From positions 62,001 through 126,000 of the forward strand of contig CANLVD010000010.1 in the NCBI GenBank assembly GCA_947494445.1: a DNA stretch of 64,000 bases, read 5' to 3'. Shown here one piece after another: positions 26,679 through 35,492 of the stretch; the stretch's first letter is position 1; every line of letters begins with the position of its first letter. The notes under the pieces are model-generated. The model was not told the DNA's origin. It saw only the letters and a program-made list of their open reading frames with translations, and made no database searches. Source of the DNA: an uncultured Paracoccaceae bacterium (GTDB lineage: Bacteria > Pseudomonadota > Alphaproteobacteria > Rhodobacterales > Rhodobacteraceae). The position numbers and the translations under genes are program-made.

Positions 26679-27611
26679 TTAGGAGGTCTCGGCCCGTCCT
26701 GACAAGACCCGACGAACCCGTGCCGCCAATCTTCCGTCAATCACCACCAGACCCAAGGCGATGAGAGCAAATCCGGCGAAGGCAAGCGGCGTCAGGCTCT
26801 CGTTCAGCCAGATCGTACCCAGTGTGATGGCAATCGGCGGGATCATCAACGTCACCAGCATCAGATTGCCTGCGCCAGCCACCGCCAGAACACGGTAATA
26901 AAGCAGATATGCCCCCGCTGTTCCCAGCCCTGCGTAATAGGCAATGGCGGTCCATGTGGGCAGGGCCAGGTCAAAGCGCGGCATGCCCTCCATCCAGATT
27001 GCCGTGGGCACCATGATCAGGGAAGAGCCGGTCAGCATACCGGCCGCCGCCACTTCGGGAGCAAGCCCGCGCAGGCGCAATCGCGCCCAGACACCGGCAA
27101 AAGCATAGGAAAGCGCCCCGCCCAATACCGCAATCTGGCTGATTGAGCGCAGGTCCAGCCCCGCAAGCGCTTCGGGGCCGATGGCAAGCACCACGCCAAA
27201 GACACCCAAGGCAGCCCCCAGCAATTTGCGACTGCTCAACCGCTCATCTGCCAGAAAGGCTGCCGCCACCAGAATGCCGAACGGGGCGGTCATCGCATTC
27301 AGGATCGATGTCAGCCCCGTCTCGATATGCTGCTGGGCCCAGGACATCAGTGAAAACGGAATGGCATTGTTCAAGGCGCCCATCACCAGAAACGCGCCCC
27401 ATATACGCAGATCACGTGGCACCGTCAGCTTGCGCCACCAGACCACGCCCCACAGGATCAGGGCTGCCCAGAACACCCTGTGGGCCACAACGGTGAAAAA
27501 CCCGATCTCGCGCAGGGCAATCGCGATCGAGAAAAACGAAGCCCCCCAGAAAATCCCCAGAAGGGTCAATTCAATCCAGGCACGCAAGGTAAGGGAAGTC
27601 TGAGCAACCAT
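26679..27611 (-). CDS. DMT-family (EamA) exporter
   Basis: 310 residues with about ten hydrophobic helices in two EamA halves, the layout of drug/metabolite transporters such as RhtA and YdcZ relatives. FWGASFFSIAIAL (first half) and PIAITLGTIWLNESLTPLAFAGFALIALGLVVI (second half) are typical. The substrate, often an amino acid or nucleoside, cannot be read from sequence. It ends 42 nt before the P-loop protein gene on the same strand. Confidence 0.85.
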   Translation of the reverse strand: MVAQTSLTLRAWIELTLLGIFWGASFFSIAIALREIGFFTVVAHRVFWAALILWGVVWWRKLTVPRDLRIWGAFLVMGALNNAIPFSLMSWAQQHIETGLTSILNAMTAPFGILVAAAFLADERLSSRKLLGAALGVFGVVLAIGPEALAGLDLRSISQIAVLGGALSYAFAGVWARLRLRGLAPEVAAAGMLTGSSLIMVPTAIWMEGMPRFDLALPTWTAIAYYAGLGTAGAYLLYYRVLAVAGAGNLMLVTLMIPPIAITLGTIWLNESLTPLAFAGFALIALGLVVIDGRLAARVRRVLSGRAETS

Positions 27612-27673
27612 GACACACCGCTACCTTGCAAACAGCCCGCCCGCGACCCGAATCTTGCGCCCACTCCTTCGAA

Positions 27674-27703
27674 TTTCCAAAAATACTCCCGCCGGAGGCA
27701 TCC
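27674..27703 (-). repeat. Recurring intergenic element, copy C
   Basis: On the minus strand it reads GATGCCTCCGGCGGGAG then TATTTTTGGAAA. It shares the GCCTCCGGCGG core and the following ATATTT/GTATTT with the copies at 45020-45054 and 51593-51627. CTCC and GGAG can form a short stem before the T-run, so it may act as a weak terminator. It lies between divergent genes. Confidence 0.5.
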
Positions 27704-27830
27704 TAGGCTGGCAGTCCAGCGCAGTCATTTGCCGTTATTGATCCAGCTTGAGAAACAAGATGTCGCCTTTGCATTTCCGCAATTCTTGGTTACATCCTTT
27801 GGTATCGGATCACAAAGGACCCAGATTTCC

Positions 27831-28589
27831 ATGGCACGCCCGGTCGTCGGCATCATTTCGAACCATTACATGATCAACGACGAATATCCGGCGCAGGCCA
27901 CCGGCCTGCACAACATCGAGGCTGTGGCCGAGGTGACCGGTGCCATGCCGCTTCTGATCCCCTCTCTGCCGCACACGTCAGATGTCGCTGAATTGCTTGA
28001 GGTGTGTCAGGGCTTTGTCTTTACCGGAGGCCGCCCCAACGTGCATCCGAAACACTATGGCGAGGAACCGACCGAGGCCCATGGACAGTTCGACACGGAC
28101 CGCGATGCCGTGGCCTTGCCGTTGATCCGCGAGGCTGTCGCGCGCGGTGTGCCGATCCTTGGCATCTGCCGTGGATTTCAGGAGGTCAATGTGGCCTTCG
28201 GTGGCTCGCTCTATCCTGAAATCCGTGATCTGCCCGGGCGGATGAACCACCGTATGCCCCCTGACGGCACGCTGGAGGAAAAATTCGCCCTGCGCCACCC
28301 GATCCATCTGACACCGGGCGGTGTGTTTGCGCGCCTCTTTGGCGCGGAAGAGGTGATCGTGAATTCGCTGCACGGGCAAGGCATCAAGGACAAGGCCAAG
28401 CGTGTGATTGTCGAGGGCCATGCACCGGACGGCACGCCAGAGGCCATCCACATCGAAGGCGCCACGGGCTTTGCGCTCGCTGTGCAATGGCATCCGGAAT
28501 GGCAGGCTGATCAAGACCCTGTCTCACGACCGCTTTTTGAGGGCTTCGGCCGGGCGCTGCGCCAATCACCGATGAAACAGACAGGCTAG
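27831..28589 (+). CDS. Class I glutamine amidotransferase-like hydrolase (peptidase C26, PuuD-like)
   Basis: 252 residues. The family's nucleophile is in GICRGFQEVNVAFGG, and the His-Glu pair in QWHPEW. FVFTGGRPNVHPKHYGEE is the typical substrate loop. PuuD-type members release GABA or another amine from gamma-glutamyl adducts. No other putrescine genes are near, so the substrate is open. The ATG at 27831, with an AAAGGA ribosome site, gives the conserved MxRPVVGI start. The end overlaps the convergent monooxygenase gene by 4 nt. Confidence 0.88.
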   Translation: MARPVVGIISNHYMINDEYPAQATGLHNIEAVAEVTGAMPLLIPSLPHTSDVAELLEVCQGFVFTGGRPNVHPKHYGEEPTEAHGQFDTDRDAVALPLIREAVARGVPILGICRGFQEVNVAFGGSLYPEIRDLPGRMNHRMPPDGTLEEKFALRHPIHLTPGGVFARLFGAEEVIVNSLHGQGIKDKAKRVIVEGHAPDGTPEAIHIEGATGFALAVQWHPEWQADQDPVSRPLFEGFGRALRQSPMKQTG

Positions 28590-28879
28590 CCTGTCTCGTG
28601 GCAGTCCCAGACCGAAACGGTCTTGGTCACGGTCACCGGATCGGCAAAACCTGAGAAGTCAGCGAAATGGGCGCTGTCCAGATGCACCTGAAAATCGCTC
28701 GCCGCTCCGTATTTCTCGTAAAGCAGGAAATGTGCAGGATCCTCAGGATCACGCAGCACGTCAAAGACGTGGCATTCAGGCTCAAGTGCCAGACTGTCTT
28801 CCGCCTGCTTCAGGACACGCTCGAAAAACCGATCCGCCTGATCGGGGTGGACTGTCCAGTCTACGATAATGGTATACAT
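28586..28879 (-). CDS. Antibiotic biosynthesis monooxygenase (ABM) domain protein
   Basis: 97 residues, a single ABM ferredoxin-like domain: MYTIIVDWTVHPDQADRF, then ECHVFDVLRDPEDPAHFLLYEKY and a C-terminal HFADFSGFADPV. Members act as small cofactorless monooxygenases, heme-degrading enzymes or autoinducer-2 degraders (LsrG-like). It is divergent from the dehydrogenase gene at 28977, and both probably share the inverted repeat at 28921-28936, hinting at a joint catabolic role. Confidence 0.85.
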   Translation of the reverse strand: MYTIIVDWTVHPDQADRFFERVLKQAEDSLALEPECHVFDVLRDPEDPAHFLLYEKYGAASDFQVHLDSAHFADFSGFADPVTVTKTVSVWDCHETG

Positions 28880-28920
28880 GCGATGCGCTTTCGTGATTTC
28901 CGCGTTCTCTCTTGCTTTAT

Positions 28921-28936
28921 TTAATGCATACATTAA
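28921..28936. promoter_or_regulatory. Inverted repeat between the divergent ABM and dehydrogenase genes
   Basis: TTAATGCATACATTAA: 6-bp arms TTAATG/CATTAA around CATA. The size and AT-rich arms fit a GntR/FadR-type operator. No regulator gene lies next to it. Confidence 0.45.
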
Positions 28937-28976
28937 TAACGAACACCACCGCAACACCGAGCAGGAGCAACAAGAC

Positions 28977-30080
28977 ATGACCGCCCAGACCCTTACCATT
29001 GCCGTATTTGAAGGGGACGGGATCGGACCCGAGATCATGACGCCCGCGCGCGATGTGATTGATGCGGCTGTGGCCCTGGCGGGTGCGTCCCCGTTTACCT
29101 ATCACTTCCTGCCAGCGGGTGCTGCACATTTTGCCAAGACCGGAGAGGATCTGCCAACGGCATCCATTGAAGCCGCGAAGGCAGCCGACGCCATATTGCT
29201 TTCGGCCATGGGCCTGCCTCATATCCGCAAACCCGATGGCACCGAGATCACACCCCAGATCGGTCTGCGCTTTGCCCTTGGACTTTATGCGGGTGTGCGC
29301 CCGATCAAGGTCTATCCGGGCCAGAAAACCCCGCTTGCCGATCCGCGCGCCGCAAACATGGATTTCGTTCTGGTGCGCGAAAGCACTGAAGGTCTCTTCG
29401 CGCATATGAACGAAGGCGTGATCCACGGCGATGCAGAGGCGACCGAGACCTTGCGGATCACCCGTGCCACATCCGAGAAGCTGTTCGATTTTGCCTTCCG
29501 TCTGGCCCAGCGACGGGCAGAGCTAAAGGGCCGCCCCGGACGCGTCACCTGCGTTGACAAGGCCAATGTCTTCCGCGCCTTCTGGTTTTTCCGCAGCATA
29601 TTCGAAGAGCGTGCGAAGGCCTTTCCCGACGTGGCCAATGATACGGCCTATGTCGATGCGATGGCCATGTGGATGGTTCAACGCCCTTGGGAATTCGATG
29701 TCATGGTCACTGAGAACATGTTCGGTGATATTCTCTCTGATCTGGCGGCGGGACTTGTCGGCTCGCTTGGTCTCGCACCGTCTGCCGATATTGGCGATGA
29801 TGTTGCGGTCTTTCAGCCCTGCCATGGCTCTGCGCCCGATATTGCCGGGCAGGGCATCGCCAACCCACTGGCCATGATCCTGTCCGGTGCCATGATGCTG
29901 GACTGGCTGGCGGTCGAGCATGATGCTCCCGAACTGGCCGCAGCTGCAAAGATGGTTGAGGACGCGGTTGCAAAGGTTCTGTCCGAAGGCACCCATCTGA
30001 CCGGTGATCTAGGGGGGTCGGCCACCACGCAAAGCTGCGCCGATGCGGTGCTGACGCGGTTGCAGGGCAGGGTGGATTGA
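28977..30080 (+). CDS. Isocitrate/isopropylmalate dehydrogenase-family decarboxylating dehydrogenase
   Basis: 367 residues of the NAD(P)-dependent beta-decarboxylating dehydrogenase family. AVFEGDGIGPEIM is the N-terminal signature, LVRESTEGLF the substrate loop, DKANVFRAFWFFRSIF the catalytic lysine region, and TENMFGDILSDLAAGLVGSLGLAPSA the family pattern. Leucine synthesis is not implied: the neighbours are an oxidoreductase and a lactonase-like hydrolase, so a tartrate/malate-type or sugar-acid substrate is more likely. The ATG at 28977 was chosen by the family N-terminus. The next gene overlaps by 4 nt. Confidence 0.85.
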   Translation: MTAQTLTIAVFEGDGIGPEIMTPARDVIDAAVALAGASPFTYHFLPAGAAHFAKTGEDLPTASIEAAKAADAILLSAMGLPHIRKPDGTEITPQIGLRFALGLYAGVRPIKVYPGQKTPLADPRAANMDFVLVRESTEGLFAHMNEGVIHGDAEATETLRITRATSEKLFDFAFRLAQRRAELKGRPGRVTCVDKANVFRAFWFFRSIFEERAKAFPDVANDTAYVDAMAMWMVQRPWEFDVMVTENMFGDILSDLAAGLVGSLGLAPSADIGDDVAVFQPCHGSAPDIAGQGIANPLAMILSGAMMLDWLAVEHDAPELAAAAKMVEDAVAKVLSEGTHLTGDLGGSATTQSCADAVLTRLQGRVD

Positions 30081-31123
30081 TCCGCGTCTGTGTCATCGGA
30101 GCGGGGTATTTTGCCCAATACCAGATCGCGGCATGGCGCCGACTGGACGGGGTTGACCTGGTTGGTGTGGCCGATCTTGATCCGGCAAAACGCGATGCCC
30201 TGATCGCAAACCATCCTGACCTGCCGGTGTTTGAAACATCTGCCGGGATGCTGGAGACAGCCAAGCCCGATCTGCTGGACATTGCCACGCCGCCTTCAAC
30301 CCATGCGGACCTGATCCGGGCGCATGAGAGGCAGGTTGCATCGATCATCTGCCAGAAGCCCTTTTGCAACGATCTGGAAACCGCACAGGCTGTGCTGGAC
30401 GATCTGCCAGAGGCCCGGATTTTCGTGCATGAAAACTTCCGTTTTCAGCCTTGGTATCGTGAGATCAAGCGGCTGATTGATGCAGGACAACTGGGCCAGA
30501 TCCGGCAGGCCCGCTTTGCCTTCCGCCCTGGCGATGGCGCGGGCGCGGACGCCTACCTCGCCCGTCAGGCCTATTTCCGCGAGATGGAACGGTTTCTGGT
30601 CCATGAGACCGGCATCCATTACATCGACACCTTCCGCTATCTGTTTGGGGAGCCGACAGCCGTCTGGGCCGACCTGTTTCAGTCCAATCCCGCCATCACG
30701 GGAGAGGACAGCGGCACGCTTCTTTTCACCATGGCGGATGGATTGCGCGTCACGTGGGATGCCAACCGGACGCTGGATATGGACGCGCACAATCCCCGTC
30801 TGACCATGGGCGCGATGGAGGTTGAAGGCACCAATGCGACACTGCGTTTGTCCGGTGATGGCGTGATCACCACGCGGCAGCGCGGCACGTCGCAATGGGA
30901 GGAACACACTTATGATTTCACCGACCGGGATTTCGGCGGCAATTGCGTGGAACTGTTCCAACGCCACATGGTCGCTGTGCTGAACGGACAGGCCGCGCCT
31001 GAAACCCGCGCCCGAGATTACTTGCAGAACCTGCGCATTGAAGAGGCGGTCTATCTCTCCAGTCAGCAGGGGCGTCGGATTGCGCTGGATGCAAGCGGCA
31101 AAGATGCTAGCCTGTCCACATGA
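30077..31123 (+). CDS. Gfo/Idh/MocA-family oxidoreductase
   Basis: 348 residues. The Rossmann motif GAGYFAQYQIAAW is at about 8-20. The usual EKP catalytic motif appears as CQKPFCNDLETAQ, keeping lysine and proline, and the C-terminal domain has HETGIHYIDTFRYLFGEP. It would oxidise a sugar, inositol or sugar acid with NAD(P). The start is TTG, within the TTGA overlap with the preceding stop; no later start fits the family N-terminus. The ATG of the next gene overlaps its stop too, so the three genes are tightly coupled. Confidence 0.85.
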   Translation: MIRVCVIGAGYFAQYQIAAWRRLDGVDLVGVADLDPAKRDALIANHPDLPVFETSAGMLETAKPDLLDIATPPSTHADLIRAHERQVASIICQKPFCNDLETAQAVLDDLPEARIFVHENFRFQPWYREIKRLIDAGQLGQIRQARFAFRPGDGAGADAYLARQAYFREMERFLVHETGIHYIDTFRYLFGEPTAVWADLFQSNPAITGEDSGTLLFTMADGLRVTWDANRTLDMDAHNPRLTMGAMEVEGTNATLRLSGDGVITTRQRGTSQWEEHTYDFTDRDFGGNCVELFQRHMVAVLNGQAAPETRARDYLQNLRIEEAVYLSSQQGRRIALDASGKDASLST

Positions 31124-31917
31124 GCGACATCTGGACCATCCACGCCCTGAAATACGCCGAGCGCAACAGCCGCACGCGCGCGGACAGTTTTCTCTTCGAT
31201 GATGATCACGCAAGCCCCCATGACATGGATTACTTCTTGTGGACGCTGGAATGTGGTGATCGGCGCATTCTGGTCGACACGGGCTATGACACTGGCGAAG
31301 GCGCGCGGCGTGACCGTCCGATCCTGCGCGAACCGGTCTCCATGCTGGCGGATTTTGGTTGGGATGCGGACCGGATCGACACCGTCATTCTGACCCATCT
31401 TCACTACGATCACGCTGGCGCTTTGCCTGCTTTCGAAAACGCCAAACTTCATGTGCAGGAGGCCGAGATGGCCTTCGCGACCGGGCCTTGCATGTGCCAT
31501 GACGTGCTCAGGATGCCGTTCACAGGCGCGCATGTCTGCGACATGGTGCGTGCGCTCTACGTGGGCAGGGTTGAGTTCACCAGCGGCAGTCGCGAAATCG
31601 CACCGGGGGTGGAGGTCCATCTGATCGGTGGCCATTCCCGGGGTCTGCAGGTTGTGCGCGTGCGCACAGCGCGCGGCTGGGTGGTTCTGGCCTCGGACGC
31701 CAGCCACTATTACGAGAATTACCGCCTGGGAAAACTCTTTCCCATCGTGGTCGATCCGCAACCGATGCTGGACGGGTTTCAGACCCTGCGGAGGCTTGCC
31801 GACAGCGATGATCACATCATTCCTGGCCATGATCCGCTGGTGCGCAAGCTTTATCCCGCGAAAACCGCGGGCAACACGGATGTTATCTGTCTGAGTGCAG
31901 CACCCAAGCCGCTCTAA
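31120..31917 (+). CDS. Metallo-beta-lactamase-fold hydrolase (AHL lactonase-like)
   Basis: 265 residues. The metal motif HLHYDH is in ILTHLHYDHAGALPAFENA, the second ligand region GHSRGLQ, and a late GHDPLV supplies another histidine. The layout resembles the N-acyl homoserine lactonase family, but as the third gene of a catabolic operon it may rather open a sugar lactone made by the preceding oxidoreductase. It is cytoplasmic, with no signal. The convergent SDR gene ends 2 nt after it. Confidence 0.82.
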   Translation: MSDIWTIHALKYAERNSRTRADSFLFDDDHASPHDMDYFLWTLECGDRRILVDTGYDTGEGARRDRPILREPVSMLADFGWDADRIDTVILTHLHYDHAGALPAFENAKLHVQEAEMAFATGPCMCHDVLRMPFTGAHVCDMVRALYVGRVEFTSGSREIAPGVEVHLIGGHSRGLQVVRVRTARGWVVLASDASHYYENYRLGKLFPIVVDPQPMLDGFQTLRRLADSDDHIIPGHDPLVRKLYPAKTAGNTDVICLSAAPKPL

Positions 31918-31918
31918 T

Positions 31919-32689
31919 TCACTTCGGCGGCACCCGGATCGCCCCATCAAGGCGGATCACTTCGCCGTTGAGCATGGGGTTTTCGATCACTTGCCCCACC
32001 AGCATGGCAAACTCGCGCGGATTGCCCAGTCGTGGCGGAAAGGGCACGGCCGCTCCCAGCGCATCCTGCACCTGTTGCGGAAGCCCTGCGACCATGGGGG
32101 TGTGAAACAGTCCCGGTGCCATGGCCATGACCCGGATGCCATTGCGCGCCAGATCGCGCGCCATCGGCAGGGTCATCGAGGCAACCGCGCCTTTGGATGC
32201 AGCATAACCGATTTGCCCGATCTGGCCCTCATATGCCGCGATGGAGGCCGTGTTGATGATCACACCGCGCTCACCGCTGTCGCCTACAGGCTCAAGTGGT
32301 GCCATCTTCGCGGCAGCCTGCGTCGCCAGATTGAACGTGCCGATCAGGTTTATGTCGATGACCCGGCGAAACACCTCGATTGCATGGGGTTCACCATCCC
32401 GATCGACGGTCTTGGCGCCCGGTGCGATGCCCGCACAGCTGACGGCAATGCGCGCTGTGCCGTGGGCCACCTCACAGGCCTCAAGCGCACGGGTCACTTG
32501 ATCGGGATCGACCACGTCTGTTTTGCAGAACACGCCGCCAAGTTCCTGCGCCAAAACCGTCCCGCGTGCCTCATCCAGATCAAGGATGCCGATCTTCACG
32601 CCCTTTGCTGCAAGATGCCGCGCCACGGCCTCTCCCAGACCCGATGCGCCACCGCTGATCACGGCTGCATTTGCGTCGCTGTAGTCCAT
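31919..32689 (-). CDS. Short-chain dehydrogenase, 3-hydroxyacyl-CoA dehydrogenase type II-like
   Basis: 256 residues. The cofactor motif GGASGLGEA is at about 13-21, and the active-site YAASK lies in IGQIGYAASKGAV after NTASIAAYEG. GPxNxP-like GLFHTPMVAGLP and C-terminal NGEVIRLDGAIRVPPK match the HSD10 (HsdA) group, which oxidises 3-hydroxyacyl-CoA with NAD+. It ends a minus operon with thiolase and rhodanese genes, supporting a fatty or branched-chain acyl-CoA pathway. Confidence 0.87.
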   Translation of the reverse strand: MDYSDANAAVISGGASGLGEAVARHLAAKGVKIGILDLDEARGTVLAQELGGVFCKTDVVDPDQVTRALEACEVAHGTARIAVSCAGIAPGAKTVDRDGEPHAIEVFRRVIDINLIGTFNLATQAAAKMAPLEPVGDSGERGVIINTASIAAYEGQIGQIGYAASKGAVASMTLPMARDLARNGIRVMAMAPGLFHTPMVAGLPQQVQDALGAAVPFPPRLGNPREFAMLVGQVIENPMLNGEVIRLDGAIRVPPK

Positions 32690-32692
32690 GAC

Positions 32693-33076
32693 TCAGCCCT
32701 TCTTGGCTACAGGCCCACCGGCCTTTTTCCACCCGCCGAACCCGTCCGAGATATGGGCCACATTCTTCAAACCCATATCCTGCGCCGCCTTTGCGCTGAG
32801 GGCTGAGCGCCAGCCAGAAGCGCAGTAGAAGACAAATTTCCTGTCCTCCTGAAACTGCGGCTTTGCGTAAGGACTGTCGGGATCAATCCAGAATTCCAGC
32901 ATGCCGCGTGGACAGTGGAACGCGCCCGGGATCATCCCGTCGCGCTGCAATTCGCGGATGTCGCGCAGATCAACCAGCGTCACATCTGGATCATCGGGCA
33001 GGGCTTGCGCCTCGGACGCCGGGATGCAGGTCAGTTCCGCATTGGCCGCCGCCACCATATCCTTGACAGATTTCAT
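32693..33076 (-). CDS. Rhodanese-like domain protein
   Basis: 127 residues, a single rhodanese domain. The active-site loop is FYCASGWRSAL, with the catalytic cysteine, and VTLVDLRDIRELQRDGMIPGAFH is the N-terminal signature. It would move sulfane sulfur or act as a carrier; the acceptor is unknown. It follows the thiolase stop directly: GTG (33079) then ATG (33076) are both possible, and I used ATG. The SDR gene starts 3 nt after its stop. Confidence 0.88.
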   Translation of the reverse strand: MKSVKDMVAAANAELTCIPASEAQALPDDPDVTLVDLRDIRELQRDGMIPGAFHCPRGMLEFWIDPDSPYAKPQFQEDRKFVFYCASGWRSALSAKAAQDMGLKNVAHISDGFGGWKKAGGPVAKKG

Positions 33077-33079
33077 CAC

Positions 33080-34267
33080 CTAGACCCTTTCAATGACCAT
33101 CGCGGTGCCTTCACCGCCACCGATGCAGATCGCGGCGAGACCGCGTTTCTGATCGGTCTGTTCCAGCGCATTCAGAAGCGTGACCAGAATGCGCGCACCA
33201 CTGGCCCCGATGGGATGGCCGAGCGCACAGGCCCCGCCGTGGATGTTGAGCGCATCATGCGGTGCTCCGGTTTCGGCCATGAAGGCCATGGGGACGACGG
33301 CAAAGGCCTCGTTCACCTCAAAAAGATCAATGTCAGCGATGCTCAGCCCCAGACGGGCAAGCAGCTTCTGGGCAGCAGGCACAGGTGCGGTCGTGAACCA
33401 GCCGGGCGCTTGAGCGTGGGATGCATGGCCCATGATCCGGGCGCGCACAGGCAGGCCCTTGGCTTCGGCCACAGATTGCCGCGTCAGGACCAGTGCCGCC
33501 GCGCCATCAGAGATGGAAGAGGAATTCGCAGCCGTCACCGTGCCTCCGTCACGAAACGCCGGACGCAGGGAGGGGATCTTGTCAGGGCGCGCGTTGCGCG
33601 GCTGGTCATCCTCGACCTCCCGGCTGGCTGGTGTACGGCCCTTGGCGGCTATGTCGACCGGCGTGATCTCACCCTCAAACCGGCCTGAGGACCCGGCACT
33701 TAGCGCGCGTTCCAGCGAGGCCAGCGCATAGGCATCCTGATCTTCGCGGGTGAACTGATAATGCTCGGCACAATCTTCTGCAAAGGTGCCCATCAGACGG
33801 CCTTTGTCATAGGCGTCCTCCAGCCCATCAAGGAACATGTGGTCGATCACCTGTGAGTGGCCGAGCCGCGCACCGCCGCGCATCTTTGGCAAAAGATATG
33901 GTGCCGCCGACATGCTCTCCATTCCACCTGCGACAACGACATCACCATTGCCGAGTGCCAGCTGATCATGGGCCATCATCACGGTCTTCATACCCGAGCC
34001 GCACATCTTGTTGAGCGTGGTGGCTGGCACCTCTTCGCCCAGGCCTGCAGCAAATCCGGCCTGACGGGCAGGGGCCTGACCCTGACCCGCTGGCAGAACG
34101 CAGCCCATCAGTAGCTCATCGACATCACTTGGCGCGACACCGGATGCATCCAGCGCTCCCTTGATCGCGACCCCGCCAAGTGTGGCGGCGGTCAGCCCCG
34201 ACAGGCTGCCCTGAAACCCGCCCATTGGCGTGCGTGTGGCCCCTGCAATGACGATAGGGTCAGTCAT
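33080..34267 (-). CDS. Acetyl-CoA acetyltransferase (thiolase)
   Basis: 395 residues, standard length. The nucleophile loop is NKMCGSGMKTVM (about Cys90), the second His motif is NIHGGACALGHPIGASGAR, and the third cysteine motif is CIGGGEGTAM. It joins or splits acetyl-CoA units. With rhodanese and HSD10-like SDR genes after it, breakdown is likelier than polyhydroxybutyrate synthesis, since no phaB lies next to it. A palindrome (34299-34313) lies 31 bp before the ATG. Confidence 0.92.
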   Translation of the reverse strand: MTDPIVIAGATRTPMGGFQGSLSGLTAATLGGVAIKGALDASGVAPSDVDELLMGCVLPAGQGQAPARQAGFAAGLGEEVPATTLNKMCGSGMKTVMMAHDQLALGNGDVVVAGGMESMSAAPYLLPKMRGGARLGHSQVIDHMFLDGLEDAYDKGRLMGTFAEDCAEHYQFTREDQDAYALASLERALSAGSSGRFEGEITPVDIAAKGRTPASREVEDDQPRNARPDKIPSLRPAFRDGGTVTAANSSSISDGAAALVLTRQSVAEAKGLPVRARIMGHASHAQAPGWFTTAPVPAAQKLLARLGLSIADIDLFEVNEAFAVVPMAFMAETGAPHDALNIHGGACALGHPIGASGARILVTLLNALEQTDQKRGLAAICIGGGEGTAMVIERV

Positions 34268-34298
34268 GGTTGCAGATCCTCTATATGAACGATTGATC

Positions 34299-34313
34299 AG
34301 TTTCTCAGAAACT
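34299..34313. promoter_or_regulatory. Palindrome upstream of the thiolase gene
   Basis: AGTTTCT-C-AGAAACT, 7-bp arms with one central base, 31 bp before the thiolase ATG. The size suits a TetR-type operator. No cognate regulator lies next to it. Confidence 0.45.
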
Positions 34314-34354
34314 AGGGAGGGTCTGCCAGCAAGTAAACTGTTTTATCCATGGTC

Positions 34355-35425
34355 TCAGACAGCATACGGGCGCAGGGCCTCGACCTCTGGTCCGTACGGA
34401 GTTGCTGAGCTGGGCAAGTCTGGGACAATTACCGCGTCACGATATTGCAGTTGTTTGCGCAACACGGGCACTAGACGGCGAAATGCTGCAAGGATTGACG
34501 GCTCAGGTGCCGGCAGGTCGTGTTTGATCAGGTCATGCAGTGCGGGCAAGTTGTAGTACGGGACCATCGTAAACATGTGGTGTTCAACGTGATAATTCAT
34601 GTTGAGGTAGATAAACCGGCTGATCGGGTTCATCAGCACGGTCCGCGTGTTCAGCCGGTGGTCACTTACGTTTTCAGCCAAACCAAGATGCTGCAGAACA
34701 CCTGTCATGATGTGGTGCCATGCCCCGTATAGGCGCGGTAGACCGATCAACATAAAAGGCAGGATCGACCCCATTGTGAAAGCCGTCACTGCAACCAAAA
34801 CATAGATGCCGATCCAGATCCGTGCCGTCAGAAAAACGGAAGATTTGTCTTGGTCGCGGACATAGATCTCTTCATCTGGATGCAATTTGCCACGGGCATG
34901 CAAGACCATACGCTTTCCCAAATGGTAGGCATCAATCAGACCTAGAAAATTGATCATCAGGCGGGCAAGGTCAGGTGGCCGCATGGCTTGAATTTCGGGA
35001 TCCTTGCCAACGACGATGGTGTCTGTGTGGTGGCGCACATGGCTTGCGCGCCAGACAATGGGGCTTCGCATCAGCATGAATGAGGCAATGTGATATACAA
35101 CTGTGTTCATCCACTCGGTCTTGAACGCGGTTTTGTGGCCGCATTCATGCCATCGGCTATCGGACGCCGAGCCATAAAGCACGCCGTATGCCGCCCAAAG
35201 CGGCAAAGACCACCAGCTTGGCCACAACGCTATGCCAATCGTGGCAAACACCACCATCGCGCCCAGCCAAATCACGGTGTCCCGCCCGGCTTTTGCGTCT
35301 GATTTTTGCATCAAAGGGCGGATCTGTGCCGGATCGACTTTTGTGCGATACCAACTGGGGCTGGGTGCATCCGATTGAGGCCCGGTCAGGCTGTAGTTTT
35401 GCACGATGTCTGAATGCAATGTCAT
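34355..35425 (-). CDS. Membrane fatty acid desaturase
   Basis: 356 residues. The three histidine boxes of the diiron membrane desaturases are present: HECGHKT, HVRHHTDT and HVEHH. Hydrophobic segments lie between them. The family acts on lipid acyl chains or on other hydrocarbons (alkane hydroxylase and carotenoid relatives share it). It lies after the GlxA-type regulator gene on the same strand, separated by 67 nt. The substrate is not clear; the WHECGHKTAFKTEWMN box suggests a roseobacter subgroup. Confidence 0.85.
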   Translation of the reverse strand: MTLHSDIVQNYSLTGPQSDAPSPSWYRTKVDPAQIRPLMQKSDAKAGRDTVIWLGAMVVFATIGIALWPSWWSLPLWAAYGVLYGSASDSRWHECGHKTAFKTEWMNTVVYHIASFMLMRSPIVWRASHVRHHTDTIVVGKDPEIQAMRPPDLARLMINFLGLIDAYHLGKRMVLHARGKLHPDEEIYVRDQDKSSVFLTARIWIGIYVLVAVTAFTMGSILPFMLIGLPRLYGAWHHIMTGVLQHLGLAENVSDHRLNTRTVLMNPISRFIYLNMNYHVEHHMFTMVPYYNLPALHDLIKHDLPAPEPSILAAFRRLVPVLRKQLQYRDAVIVPDLPSSATPYGPEVEALRPYAV

Positions 35426-35492
35426 GCGAGATACCCCATCGGCAGATCTGCGTCTGTTCAGACGTTACAGTGAGGCAAGCTCGGCTTTAGGG

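Noticed and set aside
28921-28936. TTAATGCATACATTAA as a CtrA site
   Set aside because: The spacing between the TTAA halves is 8, not 7, and the sequence is better explained as a dyad operator.
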